Part shown: positions 25,735 to 37,430 of the stretch, piece after piece
How positions within the stretch are numbered: position 1 is the first letter of the stretch
How the letters are laid out: every line of letters begins with the position of its first letter
Assembly (NCBI GenBank): GCA_963921425.1
Contig: OY992839.1
Location: 5,706,501-5,770,500, forward strand
Reading direction: 5' to 3'
Origin: Dryas octopetala
Taxonomy: Eukaryota; Streptophyta; Magnoliopsida; Rosales; Rosaceae
Length of the DNA stretch: 64,000 nt
Made by a program: the position numbers and the translations under genes
The notes under the pieces: generated by a model
Told to the model about the DNA's origin: nothing
What the model saw: the letters and a program-made list of their open reading frames with translations, nothing else
Databases searched by the model: none

Positions 25735-26311
25735 TTTTTTATTAATTAAAAAAATAGATAAATTTCATTGTTTAATTATTGGCAATTTACAATTTATGAC
25801 TAAATTTGTGAAGATCACTCACATTTATGTTCCATCAAAACACAAAAATTACCTTTGTCCACATCATGGGCTTTACTATTTGTTTTTTGGTTCAAGGGAG
25901 CCCAAAAGGGGATAGGATCATAGGAGTGTTTCAAAACTTCGATTTTGGGTGTAGGGATAAATGTTATTTATTAATTGTTATTGAGTTATTTGAGTAGAAT
26001 ATTCTAATATAATGTCACACAAAAAAAATTATTTGACTGATTTAGTACTCTTAAGTGTAGTTTTGTACATTCTATATTTTAAATTCATAGTGAGATGAAT
26101 TATATTTCAAGCACATATGAATGTTTAATTTATATATTTGTCTCTGAAACATTAAAATTTAAAATAGAGAATTTGATAATAATCATAGAACTTTAGTCAT
26201 AATCGATGTGCCTGTAAAGGCTGTAATGCATATTATGAATGAGGATGATTTTATTGTTATTTTTTGTATTATATTGTGTGATGAAATCTGGAAATATCAT
26301 AACTCAGTATT
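25735..26311. other. Intergenic part of unit A, no gene
   Basis: AT-rich sequence matching 32700-33655 of unit B, which carries about 370 bp of additional sequence near 32955-33340. I see no gene in it. Confidence 0.6.
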
Positions 26312-29017
26312 TGTGACGCCCCGAAACTGGGAACACCATAGCGGCACCCGTCTTAAAGATCTTGAGACTATAATACCCCTTACCCCGAGTATTATATTCC
26401 CAAGCTCTCTAAAACGAGTTAAGCCCTTTTTATTGAAGAACCCGGGTTGGATCAGAGTAGTAAAAATACAACGGAAGAAATTACTGAAAATGCCTCATAT
26501 TATAAATAACAGTAAAGAGTACCAACCCGTGAGGGTTATGTGTTTCAAATACACTAACCCTAATGCTACATAATAAAACAGTAGATAAACAGATATGTCA
26601 GGATAGTCCAACCCACGCCAGAGTGATTCAGTCTTCAACAAAGTGGTGCAACAAATTGGACTCATGGATAGCCATTGGGATATGCCACCTACGAGGATGA
26701 AAGAGAAACACCACCACGGATCCAAAGAAAGGATCTAAACCAGATAGCAAGACTGAAACTGACAAGCTGCAAGTGCCACACCCACGACCTCAATCTTGGT
26801 CTCCAACAACTGGATTATCTGCACTCACAAGAGTACAGTAGGGGGTAAGCGTCACATACGTTCATCGCTTCCCCTCGAGGGAAAATCCTGGTTATGTTTG
26901 AAGCAATACTCGAAAATATAGGATTTCAAGGAAAACAGTTTAAAAGGAATGCACACCCAAAAACAGGGTATCAATATCAATAATACTGTAACCAAAGCCA
27001 GTAATGATCAAGATAATTATGCCAATAATCAGTGAGTAAAGCCTTTGCATGCTCATACATCTTTTTCAGTGAAAATCCTTCCTGTCACGTGACATAGTTC
27101 AGAAACATACCTGCGACCGATCACATACAGGCCAACCACCAGTATCGGAAATTCAACCACCACCTCGATACTGTGGTGAGAGTATCCATTTACCTGGTAA
27201 TACCACATTGGTTAGCCTCCCCAGAAGGACATTCGACTAACTAGTCCGTACTTACCCCTCCGGAGGTTTAGGGGATCGAAACCCAAGGTCACAACACGTG
27301 CCCGTTACTCTCAGGTCGTCTAAGGTATCACACAGAAAATCACACAAATATGCCATACAAAAATCATGCACATTCTCTGTGAAAGACATTTTCATATACA
27401 TATAGTACGAAAATAGGCAGAAAATCTAATAACCGGGATATGGTACCTTCCCCCTACCTGCTTTACCAAAGTGCGTCCCTTGCCTGATCCCTTTCCTGTG
27501 TCTGGGTCCCACTTGTACCTGTTGGGAAACTGAAGATCCGAATCCGACGACAACTATTAGGAACGTACTAAACGTACTCTCGGCCTTGTCTGTTAAGACC
27601 AGGTAAAATTTAGAGGTTTGGCACTAGCGTAACTTGCTAGGCTTCTCTAAATTCTTGATCCGGCATGACCCTGCTCCCCGAGGCAGACAGTCATGTCAGA
27701 CCGTGTGGTTTCTAAGTTTATTTTAATTTATTGTCGAGGAGATTGATCAGATATGAACCTTACAACGTGACCAGGTCAGTGCATGGGGAAACTGAGGGAG
27801 CTCTGGCTCAGTACCCAACGCTTGTATGCTCATGGACTGACCTTAGTCATCACGTTATTTGGTTACCACTGATATGACCTCAATATTTATTAAGTTCATT
27901 TAATAACAACAGTTAAACGGTATTTCGTCTATAACCATCACTTAAACAACAGCAAATTAAATAAGCTGGGTTAAGGGTATACATGTTGAAGATTTCCCAC
28001 GAGCAGAGTCTCGGTACTACTAGACTTGCTAAATAATAAGATTAAAATAGCCTAATTAACAAAAGATTTATTTAACAAAATTTTAGCAGAAATTCGACAG
28101 GGATCAATAAATTATCTATAGAGCTCAGAAGTGATTTTTTTAAAACTTCACCAAAACATAGCCTTCACACTACTAGAATTGAAGAGCTCGTCGCCACGAT
28201 CGCGTAGGCGAAATCGGATTGTCGATCGAAGCTCCAGAACTCAAGATAAACTCAAAACAAGATTGAAGAAGAGAGAGAAAGGAGGAGAGAGGAGAGAGAA
28301 GCTCTCTCTTGGGAAGCGTGCGGCTGAAATGAATGAAGAACCAGCAAGGTTCACGCCACTATTTATAGGAAGAGTGAGTGAGTCAACTCGATTGACTCAT
28401 CCGAGTTGACTGGGTTGATTCAAGTCAACCGTCATAACTTTGACCAATGAGAAATTGACACGTGGCGAAGGTCCTGACACTTGGCTGCACATGCAGCCAT
28501 CAGATCTTGCTGCCATGCATCGTTGGACGCTCCAGATCGTGCCACGTGGCGCGATCTGGTGTTTTTCCTATTTTATTTTCTTTTTCCTATATTCTCCAAC
28601 TTCAAAAATTAATTAAAAATAGCTCGGGACTCAGAAAAATACCCCGAAAAATACTACGGACTCGTATCGACTAGTACTAATTAACTATGAGGTCAAATTA
28701 CCAATTTGCCCTTTAAAAAAATTTTGAAAATTTTAAGCTCCACAAACTAAGATAAAATGCTTTAAAGAAAAAGAAATTTTGGGAAATTCATAAAATAATT
28801 TTCCGGACTCGGAATAATACGAGACTTACTCCGTTGGGTTCGTGAGTAAAAGTACCACCTTTTAAAGGTCTAACTTGGGTCAAAACTCTAGTCAAAGTTG
28901 GTCAAACAATTAAAGCTTAAGGCGAAAAATACGATTTTCCGCCAAACAAATTTCTAGAAAAATTCTAGAAATTAAAGAAAAATTCCACAATAAATTTGGA
29001 AAATTTTGGGTCTCACA
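26312..29017 (-). mobile_element. Solo LTR, about 2.7 kb, probably Ty3/Gypsy
   Basis: On the minus strand it begins TGTGAGACCCAAAATTTTCC and ends GGGGCGTCACA, i.e. TG...CA with 5-bp inverted ends. GTATT is repeated directly at 26307-26311 and 29018-29022, the 5-bp target duplication of LTR retrotransposons. The unit B empty site has a single GTATT at 33651-33655. No second LTR, primer-binding site, polypurine tract or gag-pol frame is seen, so it reads as a solo LTR left by recombination. TATAAATA on the minus strand near 28360-28367 could be its promoter. The Gypsy assignment rests on the terminal sequences and length and is an inference. Confidence 0.8.
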
Positions 29018-29063
29018 GTATTGTATTAATAATATTGCATGGGTAATCCTACATATATACTTA

Positions 29064-29235
29064 CAGATCCTTTCTACTGAGAGATCTCTCGTAGGGCTCA
29101 CTCCATATAATTTTTCAGAATCGTTTATTTTGTAGGTATATATTCAAATATCATCCTTACAACAAATTAGACAAATCGAACATCATTAAAATATTAAACT
29201 ATCAAACTTTAATTAAATAAATAAGCTAACAAAAT
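29064..29235. mobile_element. Single arm of a foldback MITE
   Basis: This stretch resembles one arm of the foldback element at 50651-51018 (shared AAATTAGACAAATC and flanking words) but lacks the second arm. It is present in unit A and missing at the equivalent place in unit B (about 33690-33720). The limits are approximate. Confidence 0.45.
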
Positions 29236-30532
29236 ATTAGCTATTATAGAAAGTCTTATACTTGAAATTTGAAAAACATCCTCAGCCACGATCTTTGATT
29301 AGCGCATGCCTGTAAATACTTGCTTTTGAGTTATAAACACATGGAACATGCTATCACAGCTAAATTGGAAGATGACAATAACTGATATTTATATCTTGTT
29401 ATTTCTTTCGATAATTCCAATGGAGAAGAAACTTGAAAGAAAATAAAATTAGTATATGACAAGCAATCTAATCTAGCATGCACCTCTTAGGTTTTTTTTT
29501 TTTTTTTTTTTTTTAATAATTTCGAAAACAATCTCTTCCAACAGCTAGATAGTATCCCCCTCTTAAGTTTATAGAACATCAAGAAAAAAAAAATGAAAGT
29601 GCTTGATTTGGTTTGAAAAGATTTCGGTTGTGAATTGAAGTCTAATATTGCAGAGTGAAATACCATTAAACCACAAACTCGTTGATAAAAACTTACAATT
29701 GAACCTTTTTTGGGCAAATAACTTACAATTGAACCTAACAATGCAGTATAAGAAATATGTTTATTTTTGTTTTCAATTGAAATATGTTTGTTTATTTAGG
29801 TGTGTGGTAAGTTAGAACTTAGAAGGCATATGTGGACCTATTATCCACCATTTGTCACCACCTTGATTTGATGGTCATTTGTCTGCAAGCGTATTATTCC
29901 AATCATTTGATGGTCATTTGTCTGCTTAATACTCAACTGTCAACCCATGTCAACTACAGTATGAAATTTACATATTAGAATTAAATTAATTGACTATTAC
30001 TTGACATAATGAGTCTATAAGTTTCTTATTCACGAGCAATTAATTATGCTGATACGAACACATACGGCATGATTAGTAAACATAAATTGATTTAATGTGA
30101 AGTTGTTTGACACAATTAATTAAACACACGACTGAATGAAAGACTCTGAAAAGTATGAGAAATCATATGCATCTGAAAATTACACACATGGGGGATTACA
30201 CCATGTAAATTAAGAAGTAGGTAATACAAAAAAGTCAAATTCATTAATAAAAAGAATCAAGAAACAACAGAGTTTCAATTTCACACAAAACTCTGTTATC
30301 TCTCTCTATGGCCTGAAGGCTTAAGTACTTATTATGATAATAAATTAAATTCCACAATGACCTTCATGGTTTCATCACACACAACATTCATTCTGCTTAC
30401 AACTGGAAAGAATATAGCAATTACAGCCTAAGCATGAGGAGGAACAAAAGGTGGCAGGGTTGGCAACTTTCCAATCTTTAGGTGGGGGAAGTACTTCTTG
30501 GGGATAGGAGGAAGCTTGGGAAGAATAGGGTG

Positions 30533-31608
30533 TTAAGGAGCTAGTGGTGGGCATGGTGGTTTCTTAAAGAATGGAGGAATCTTTGGCAGTGGAGGAAGAG
30601 GCTTGAAGAATGGGTGTGGTTTTGGTTTGTAAAATGGGATGGGAGGTGGAAGAGGCTTCTTGAATATGGGGACTGGTGGAGGAAGTGGCTTCTTGAACAC
30701 TGGAACTGGTGGAGGAAGTGGCTTTTTAACTGGAACTGGTGGTGGGAACACTTTCTTTGGGGCTGGTGGTGGAAGTGGCTCTTTGGGTTTTGGGATTGGT
30801 GGTGGGAGTGACTTTTTGGGTTTTGGGGCTGATGATGGGAGTGACTTTTTGGGTTTTGGGGCCGGTGGTGGAAGAGACTTTTTGGGTTTTGGGGCTGGTA
30901 GTGGAAGTGGCTTTTTGGGTTCTGGGACTGGAGGTGGGAGTGGTTTCTTGAAGATTGGTACAGGTGGAGGGAGAGGCTTCTTAAAGATTGGTACAGGTGG
31001 AGGAAGAGGCTTCTTGAAGATTGGTACAGGTGGAGGAAGAGGCTTTTTGAAGATTGGGTGGTTAAAGAATGGGTGTGATTTAAAGTGAGGCAAAAAATGT
31101 GCAGAAGTGCATGTCTCAGGTGAAAATTTGAGCTTTCCACCAGCCACTCCAAAGGTTTGTTTTCCATCAGTGCTCTTGGACTTGAACACTATCTTGTTAG
31201 ACTGTAGGCCATCATGGGCAGCACAAGGTGTAGCCTGTGCACTGTGAAGTTGTGCATAGCATTCCTCTTTTAGCTTCCCATCTTTTTCAATCTCTTTGGG
31301 GAGGGACACTTTGAACTCCCCCTCTTCATTGAGCTCCCCAACCACTCTTGTCTTGAAGTGCCCATTTGCTGGCTTGCAATCAATGGTCACATGAAGACCT
31401 GAAAAAAATTGGTTAGCAGAGTGACCAGTTATGTATTCACTAAATTTTTTTAAAAAGACCATGCATTCAGAAATTATAACTACTAGAAATTTGGTTGGGA
31501 TTAAACTCTTGAGTGATCACCATCCTCAGCCAAACAAGTAACCCCAAGGAATTCTTATCCAAAAAGAAAATTGCTCTCCTAGCATCAATCAAACTAGTTG
31601 GACCAGCA

Positions 31609-31643
<35 letters not shown>

Positions 31644-32066
31644 GATACATAATCCATCACCTAGGCTTGTGGGACTTTCTTGATCGATTTCGTATATTGT
31701 CACATTTTCAAGTTTCACAAAGTAATTAATATGAATATATATTGTGCATGGAAACCAATGCACGAAGTAATTTTCACACACACTCTCTTCTCCACTCTCT
31801 CAATGTTATCAACTTTTGAAATGCATTACAATCTGCAGAATCCATAAAAGACAACCTATACATACATAAAAAAGCAACCAGAAAGGTTATATATATGTAC
31901 CTGAAAAGGCATGGCTGGTCTGAATACTATTCTGAGCACAGTCAGTACATTCTCCAACCCCAACTACCTCAACTGTCTTAAGGTCAGCATAGCAAATGCT
32001 TGCTCCAAAAATCAAGGACACCAAGAAGCACAGAAGCACTCCTCCACAAAAAGAAAAAATCTTCAT
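30533..32066 (-). CDS. Proline-rich cell-wall protein PRP1 copy (Ole e 1-type domain), truncated by a premature stop
   Basis: Two exons: 32066-31901 and 31398-30533, GT-AG, 343 residues. The start is ATG at 32064-32066; the upstream in-frame GTG is not a plausible start. Residues 1-27 are a signal peptide (hydrophobic VLLCFLVSLIF, cleavage near CYA). About 30-150 form an Ole e 1-like domain with conserved cysteines (GLHVTIDC, KEECYAQLHSA, TPCAAHDGL). The rest is proline- and lysine-rich, with PIFKKPLPPPV units and degenerate PKPKKSLPPPA units. It resembles Arabidopsis PRP2/PRP4, structural cell-wall proteins secreted through the ER. The frame stops at TAA 30533-30535, yet stays open beyond it for 34 codons to a TAG at 30428-30430, matching the tail of PRP2. 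It may still make a protein about 35 residues short. Confidence 0.87.
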
Positions 32067-32225
32067 TGGGATCAATCCCACCTAACAAAGAAGAAGAAGA
32101 AGAAGAAGAAGAAGAAGATCAAAACTACGACCAATTCAGATGGCTTCTATAAGCTGCTTAGTTTTGTTACACACAGCTTACAAGGCCATGAGTGACTTGG
32201 CTATAGAGTCCATACTAAGCCCCTA

Positions 32226-32232
32226 TTATATA
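32226..32232 (-). promoter_or_regulatory. Probable TATA box of PRP1
   Basis: TATATAA on the minus strand, 160 bases upstream of the PRP1 ATG, conserved at the matching position in PRP2 (37193-37199). The leader between holds a (GAA)n run at 32087-32117, longer than the one in PRP2. Confidence 0.55.
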
Positions 32233-32461
32233 GTGGCCTTATGAGGGGTGATTTGAAGGGTACAGCAACACTGAAATTAAGGGCTTCACATGAGCTTAGG
32301 GACCCCTAACCTTTTGAGATGATGACCTTGTGTTTAGGAGAGGGAAAAGGGCCACCATATGACATTATATATCAATTTATTGAATGAGCTCCCAACTGCA
32401 AAGCTTAATGGTTTGCTCTGTGATCTTAATTATCTGTCTAAACCTACTTGCTCAGCTCCCA

Positions 32462-32690
32462 TCAAGAGCTACATTGTTGTTATCAAGAGGCCTTTCAACA
32501 ACAATGTGTCCCACCAGAGAGAGGCGTAGACGGAGTTAGGAGGATGAGAGTTAAGCCTAAAACCCCAGCAGAAGCAGAATGGAAGGGTTGAGTGAGAGTC
32601 TGAAAAAGCTGAATCTCTGCGAATGTTTGGGCTTGGTCCAAGCCAGCCCAATTAGCCGTCTGCTCAGCCCAAAGTCAGTTGGGCTCAGTT
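32462..32690 (-). pseudogene. URB1 5' relic with internal deletion
   Basis: It holds a piece of URB1 exon 2 (GAGCTACATTGTTGTTATC at 32465) fused to the part of exon 1 beginning GTCCCACCAGAGAGAGGCG, followed by the URB1 5' flank. About 755 bp present in unit A (23683-24441, i.e. most of exon 1, intron 1 and part of exon 2) is missing. The two edges share the short word AATG, so microhomology could explain the deletion. The start codon region is also altered. It cannot encode a URB1 product. Confidence 0.85.
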
Positions 32691-34835
32691 CTTTTTTTTT
32701 TTTTTAAATAAATAATAGATCAATTTCATTGTTTAATTATAGGCAATTTACAATTTATGACTAGGTTTGTGAAGGTCACTCAGATTTTTGTTCCATAAAA
32801 ACACAAAAATTATCTATTCTCCACATTCAAGAGTACTATTTGTTTAGTGGCCAAAAAAAAAAGAGTACTATTTGTTTTTTAATTCAAGGGAGGCCGAAGG
32901 GTATAGATCGAGGTAGTTCAAACTTCAGTTTTGGGTGTAGGGATAAATATTAGAGAGATTTAGAGTTTAGTCCATTTTATGAGTCTTTCTTAGACTAAGA
33001 CCGGTAGTAATTTAGAATTTTTAATTAAGTCTTTTTATTTTTATTTTTTGACGACTTTATGTTAGGTTTTAACTTCAAGATTTTGGGCTCTGCTCAAAAG
33101 CTCGGAGTTAAAACCTAACATGCAGCCTCTACAAAACCCACTCTACATCCTAGGAGAGGAAATACCCTTCAAATCGAGGAAGAACTTTCTTATAAATTAA
33201 AAAGATTTTCTTATAAGTTAAAAAAACTTTATTATGAATTAAAATGATTTTCTTATAAATTATTATGAATTAACATGATTTTTTTATAAATTTTAAAACA
33301 CCCCCGGTCTCTATCTAAAAACTATTTTTCTAAAGGGGACAATCTAATATAATGTTCTATAAAAAAAAATTAAAAAGAATTTAGTTGGGTGATTTAGTAC
33401 TCTTTTTTTAAAGTCTAGTTTTGTACATTTTATTTTTAAGACTCATAAGGCGATGAGTTATATTTTTAACACACATGTAAGCGTTCATTGAATTTGTCAT
33501 TTTGGAACATTAATGAGAGAGTTTAGTAATAATCAGAGAATTTTAGTAGTAATCAGTGAGCCTATAACACATGCTATGAATGAGGATGATTTTATTGTTA
33601 TTTTTTGGATTATATTGTGCGAATGAAATCTGGAAATATCATAACTCATAGTATTGTACGTATTAACAATATTGCATGGTTAATCCTAGATATGTATACT
33701 TTCTAATAGCTATTTTACAGAACCTTATACTTGGAAAACGACCCCAGCCAGGATGTTTTATTAGCGCATGCCTATAAATACATGCTTTTGTTGAGACATG
33801 CAACATGTCATGACAGCTAAATTGGAAGATGACAATAACTGATATTTAGATCTTGTTATTTCTTTCGAACAATCTCTTGCAACAAAGTGAAGAGATAATA
33901 GTTAATTAATGTACTCTCTTTATGTTTGAAGAACATCAAGAAAAAAAAAAATGGAACTGCTTTCATTCGATATTGGGATTTCAATGAATTTTAAAAGAGT
34001 TTAAAAGTTTAGAGTTTGTTTTCACAGCTGAACTTCTTGGAAATAATGCAGTATATGAAATGTGTCTGTTTTTTGTTTTTTGGGTCAATTGAAATATGTT
34101 TGTTTATATAGGTGTGTGGTAAGTTAGAAGGCATATGATGACTTGTTATGTACCATTAGTCACTTGCTTGATCTGATGATTCTGATGGCATGGCATCATT
34201 TGTCTGCAAGCATATTATTCTAGTTACTGTGTCTTTGATCTGTAATATGTGGACCAGCTATGAATTATGCTTGATACTCAACTGTCAACCCAAGTCTCAA
34301 GTACAGTAAGAAATATTAGAATCAATTGAACTTAACATAAATGAGTCTTAAGGTTCTCATTCACGAGATATTAATGATGTTGATTTGAACTCGTACGACC
34401 CAATTAGTAATTAGTAAACATAAGTCGATTTAGTATCAAATTATTTGACATGATTAATTAAACATCTCGAGTGAATGTTGAACTAATATTTAATGGGGAG
34501 TTCATATTAATCATGGAAGACTGTGAACTGTGAAAAGCAACAGAAGTCATATGCATCTGAAAAATTACAAGCATGGGGGATTACACCATGTAAAGAAGTA
34601 GGCATTCCACACAAGTCAAATTCATTAATAAATAGAATCAAGAAATAACATTGTTTCAATTTCACACATTCTGTTATCTCTCTTTATCTATTGCTTCCCT
34701 CTATGGCTTAAAAAGCTTTAATAACTTATTATGAATTATGATAATAAAATTCCACACTGACCTTCATGGCTTTCATCACACACAACATTGAAGATTCAAC
34801 CTACTTACAACTGGAAAGAATACTGCAATTATAGC
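32691..34835. other. Intergenic part of unit B, no gene
   Basis: AT-rich spacer matching the unit A spacer once that unit's insertions are removed. The empty LTR site is at 33651-33655. I see no gene; the last 100-200 bases are probably the 3' untranslated region of PRP2. Confidence 0.6.
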
Positions 34836-37045
34836 CTAAGCATGAGGAGGAGCAAAAGGTGGCAGGGTTGGCAACTTTCCAATCTTTGGGTGGGGGAAGA
34901 ACTTCTTGGGGATAGGAGGAAGCTTGGGAAGAAGAGGGTGCTTAGGAGCTAGTGGTGGTGGTTTGTTAAAGAATGGAGGAATCTTTGGCAGTGGAGGAAG
35001 AGGCTTGAAGAATGGGTGTGGTTTTGGTTTGTAAAATGGGACGGGAGGTGGAAGAGGCTTGAAGAATGGGTGTGGTTTTGGTTTGTAAAATGGGATGGGA
35101 GGTGGAAGAGGCTTCTTGAATATGGGGACTGGTGGAGGAAGTGGCTTCTTGAAGATTGGTACTGGTGGAGGCAGAGGCTTCTTGAAGATTGGTACTGGTG
35201 GAGGCAGAGGTTTCTTGAAGATTGGTACAGGTGGAGGCAGAGGCTTCTTGAAGATTGGTACTGGTGGAGGAAGAGGCTTCTTGAAGATTGGTACTGGTGG
35301 AGGCAGAGGTTTCTTGAAGATTGGTACAGGTGGAGGCAGAGGTTTCTTGAAGATTGGTACAGGTGGAGGCAGAGGCTTCTTGAAGATTGGTACTGGTGGA
35401 GGCAGAGGCTTCTTGAAGATTGGTACTGGTGGAGGAAGAGGCTTCTTGAAGATTGGTACTGGTGGAGGAAGAGGCTTCTTGAAGATTGGTACTGGTGGAG
35501 GCAGAGGTTTCTTGAAGATTGGTACAGGTGGAGGCAGAGGTTTCTTGAAGATTGGTACAGGTGGAGGCAGAGGCTTCTTGAAGATTGGTACTGGTGGAGG
35601 AAGAGGCTTCTTGAAGATTGGTACTGGTGGAGGCAGAGGCTTCTTGAAGATTGGTACTGGTGGAGGCAGAGGCTTCTTGAAGATTGGTACAGGTGGAGGC
35701 AGAGGCTTCTTGAAGATTGGAACTGGTGGAGGCAATGGCGTCTTGAAGATTGGTACTGGTGGAGGCAGAGGCTTCTTGAAGATTGGTACAGGTGGAGGCA
35801 GAGGCTTCTTGGAGATTGGTACTGGTGGAGGCAGAGGCTTCTTGAATATTGGTACTGGTGGAGGCAGAGGCTTCTTGAAGATTGGAATTTTTGGAGGAAA
35901 GGTAATTTTTGGCTGTTTAAAGAGTGGGTGCGGTTTGAACTTAGGCAAAGGTGGCAATTTGGGTAGTAGTGGGTGCTTAAAGTGAGGCAAGAAATGTGCA
36001 GAAGTGCATGTCACAGGTGAAAATTTGAGCTTTCCACCAGCCACTCCAAAGGTTTGTTTTCCATCAGTGCTCTTGGACTTGAACACTATCTTGTTGGACT
36101 GTAGGCCATCGTGGGCAGCACAAGGTGTAGCCTGTGCATTGTGAAGTTGTGCATAGCATTCCTCTTTTAGCTTCCCATCTTTTTCAATCTCTTTGGGGAG
36201 AAACACTTTGAACTCTCCCTCTTCATTGAGCTCCCCAACCCCTCTTGTCTTGAAGTGCCCATTTGCTAGCTTGCAATCAATGGTCACATGAAGACCTGCA
36301 AAAATGATTAGCAGTGTGATCATTTATGTATTCATTCAAAAATTTTAAAAGACCATGTATTCAGAAATTATAACTACAAGAAATTTGGTATATATCAATT
36401 GCTTGATTACTTGGGATTAAACTCTTGAGTGATCGCCATCCTCATGCCAAACAAGTAACCCCAAGAAATTCTTATCCAAAATGAAAATAGCTCCTGTAGC
36501 GTGTATATCAATCAAACTAGTTGGACCAGCATAGTTGTATTTTTTTTTTTTTTTTTGATACATGAGACAAGATCAAAACCCAGAACCTATCTTAATTTTA
36601 ACCCTTTTTCCGATCCATCACCTAGGCTTGTGGGGAGATTTTTCATGATTCCATATATTGTCACCTTCTTAAGTTTCACACGGTAATTAATATGATTATA
36701 TATGGTGCATGCATGTGGCAACCAATGCACAGAAATTAAGATTCACACACACTCTTCTCCTCCATCTCAATGTTATCAACTTTTAATGCATGGCAATCTG
36801 CACAATCCATAAGAAACAACTTATACATACATAAAAAGAGCAACCAGAAAATTAAGTTATATACTTATATATATTGTACCTGAAAAGGCATGGCTGGTCT
36901 GAATACTATTCTGAGCACAGTCAGTACATTCTCCAACCCCAACTACCTCAACTGTCTTGAGGTCAGCATAGCAACTGCTCACCCCAAAGAACAACGACAG
37001 CAAGAAGCACAGAAGTACTCCTCCACAAAAAGAAAAAATCTTCAT
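34836..37045 (-). CDS. Proline-rich cell-wall protein PRP2 copy (Ole e 1-type domain), full length
   Basis: Two exons: 37045-36880 and 36295-34836, GT-AG, 541 residues. The start is ATG at 37043-37045. Signal peptide 1-27, then the Ole e 1-like domain (GLHVTIDC, KEECYAQLHNA, TPCAAHDGL, LKFSPVTCTSAHFLPHF). A long PIFKKPLPPPV repeat region follows, and a tail ends GKLPTLPPFAPPHA. By analogy with Arabidopsis PRP2/PRP4 it is a secreted structural wall protein, with lysines and prolines (likely hydroxylated) available for cross-linking. It is the tandem duplicate of PRP1; the two share exon structure, leader and TATA box, and the main differences are repeat number and the intact C-terminus. Open frames on the opposite strand through the repeat are artefacts of the stop-free 33-bp unit. 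Confidence 0.93.
35111..35900 (-). repeat. 33-bp coding minisatellite in PRP2, 24 units
   Basis: The marker GCTTCTTGAA (or close variants) recurs from 35111 to 35870 in steps that fit 33 bp exactly (759/33 = 23 intervals, 24 units). Each unit encodes PIFKKPLPPPV. Variation is small (PISKK, PIFKT) and DNA variants recur in blocks, suggesting recent duplication of multi-unit segments or gene conversion. Confidence 0.92.
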
Positions 37046-37192
37046 TGGGATTAATCCCACCTAACAAAGAAGAAGAAGAAGAAGATCAAAACTACCACCA
37101 ATTCAGATGGCTTCTATAAGCTGCTTAGTTTTGTTACACACAGCTTACAAAGCCATGAGTGACTTGGCTATAGAGTCCATACTAAGCCCCTA

Positions 37193-37199
37193 TTATATA
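37193..37199 (-). promoter_or_regulatory. Probable TATA box of PRP2
   Basis: TATATAA on the minus strand, about 150 bases upstream of the PRP2 ATG, within a block conserved with the PRP1 promoter. Confidence 0.55.
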
Positions 37200-37430
37200 G
37201 TGGCCTTATGGGGGTGATTTGAAAGGCACACCGACACTGAAATTAAGGGCTTCACATGAGCTTAGGGACCCCTAGATGATGACCTTGTGTTTGGGGAGAG
37301 GGAAAAGGACCAGTAACGTGCACCACCACCATATGGCATTATCAATTCATTGAATGAGCTCCAACTGCAAAGCTTAATCGGTTCTACAGTGTGATCTTAT
37401 CTGTCTAAACCTACTTGCTCAGTTCCCATT

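Larger units (their letters stand above)
23634..32458. repeat. Tandem segmental duplication, unit A
   Basis: This segment matches 32462-37430 in the same order and orientation. Correspondences: 23634-23683 with 32465-32513; 24441-24681 with 32514-32690; 25735-26311 with 32700-33655; 29018-30430 with 33651-34838; PRP1 and its flank (30428-32458) with PRP2 and its flank (34836-37430). Unit A has extra DNA where the Mutator-like element (24682-25734), the solo LTR (26312-29017) and a short foldback arm (about 29064-29235) sit. The breakpoint at 32458-32462 joins sequence downstream of a CTCAGCTCCC motif to URB1 exon 2 sequence. Seen by eye; identity was not computed. Confidence 0.88.
32462..37430. 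repeat. Tandem segmental duplication, unit B
   Basis: The second copy of the segment at 23634-32458. It keeps the original empty sites for the transposon and the LTR found in unit A. It has its own changes: a deletion inside the URB1 relic, about 370 bp of extra sequence near 32955-33340, and an expanded repeat array in PRP2. The right end (TTGCTCAGTTCCC near 37418-37430) matches the sequence immediately left of the A/B junction. Confidence 0.87.

Noticed and set aside
26312..29017. A full LTR retrotransposon
   Set aside because: Only one pair of TG/CA ends, no second LTR, no primer-binding site and no gag-pol frame were found.
30614..31088. Plus-strand glycine-rich frames opposite PRP1
   Set aside because: Same reason: antisense of the proline-rich repeat.
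32067..32081. Upstream GTG as start of PRP1 (and 37046-37060 for PRP2)
   Set aside because: Plant nuclear genes rarely start at GTG, and the next in-frame ATG gives a normal signal peptide.
35016..35985. Two plus-strand open frames of about 300 codons (GFLKIGTGGGR and WRQRLLEDWYW repeats)
   Set aside because: They are the opposite strand of the PRP2 33-bp repeat. A stop-free unit of 33 bp keeps all such frames open; PRP2 itself has signal peptide, domain and splice evidence.
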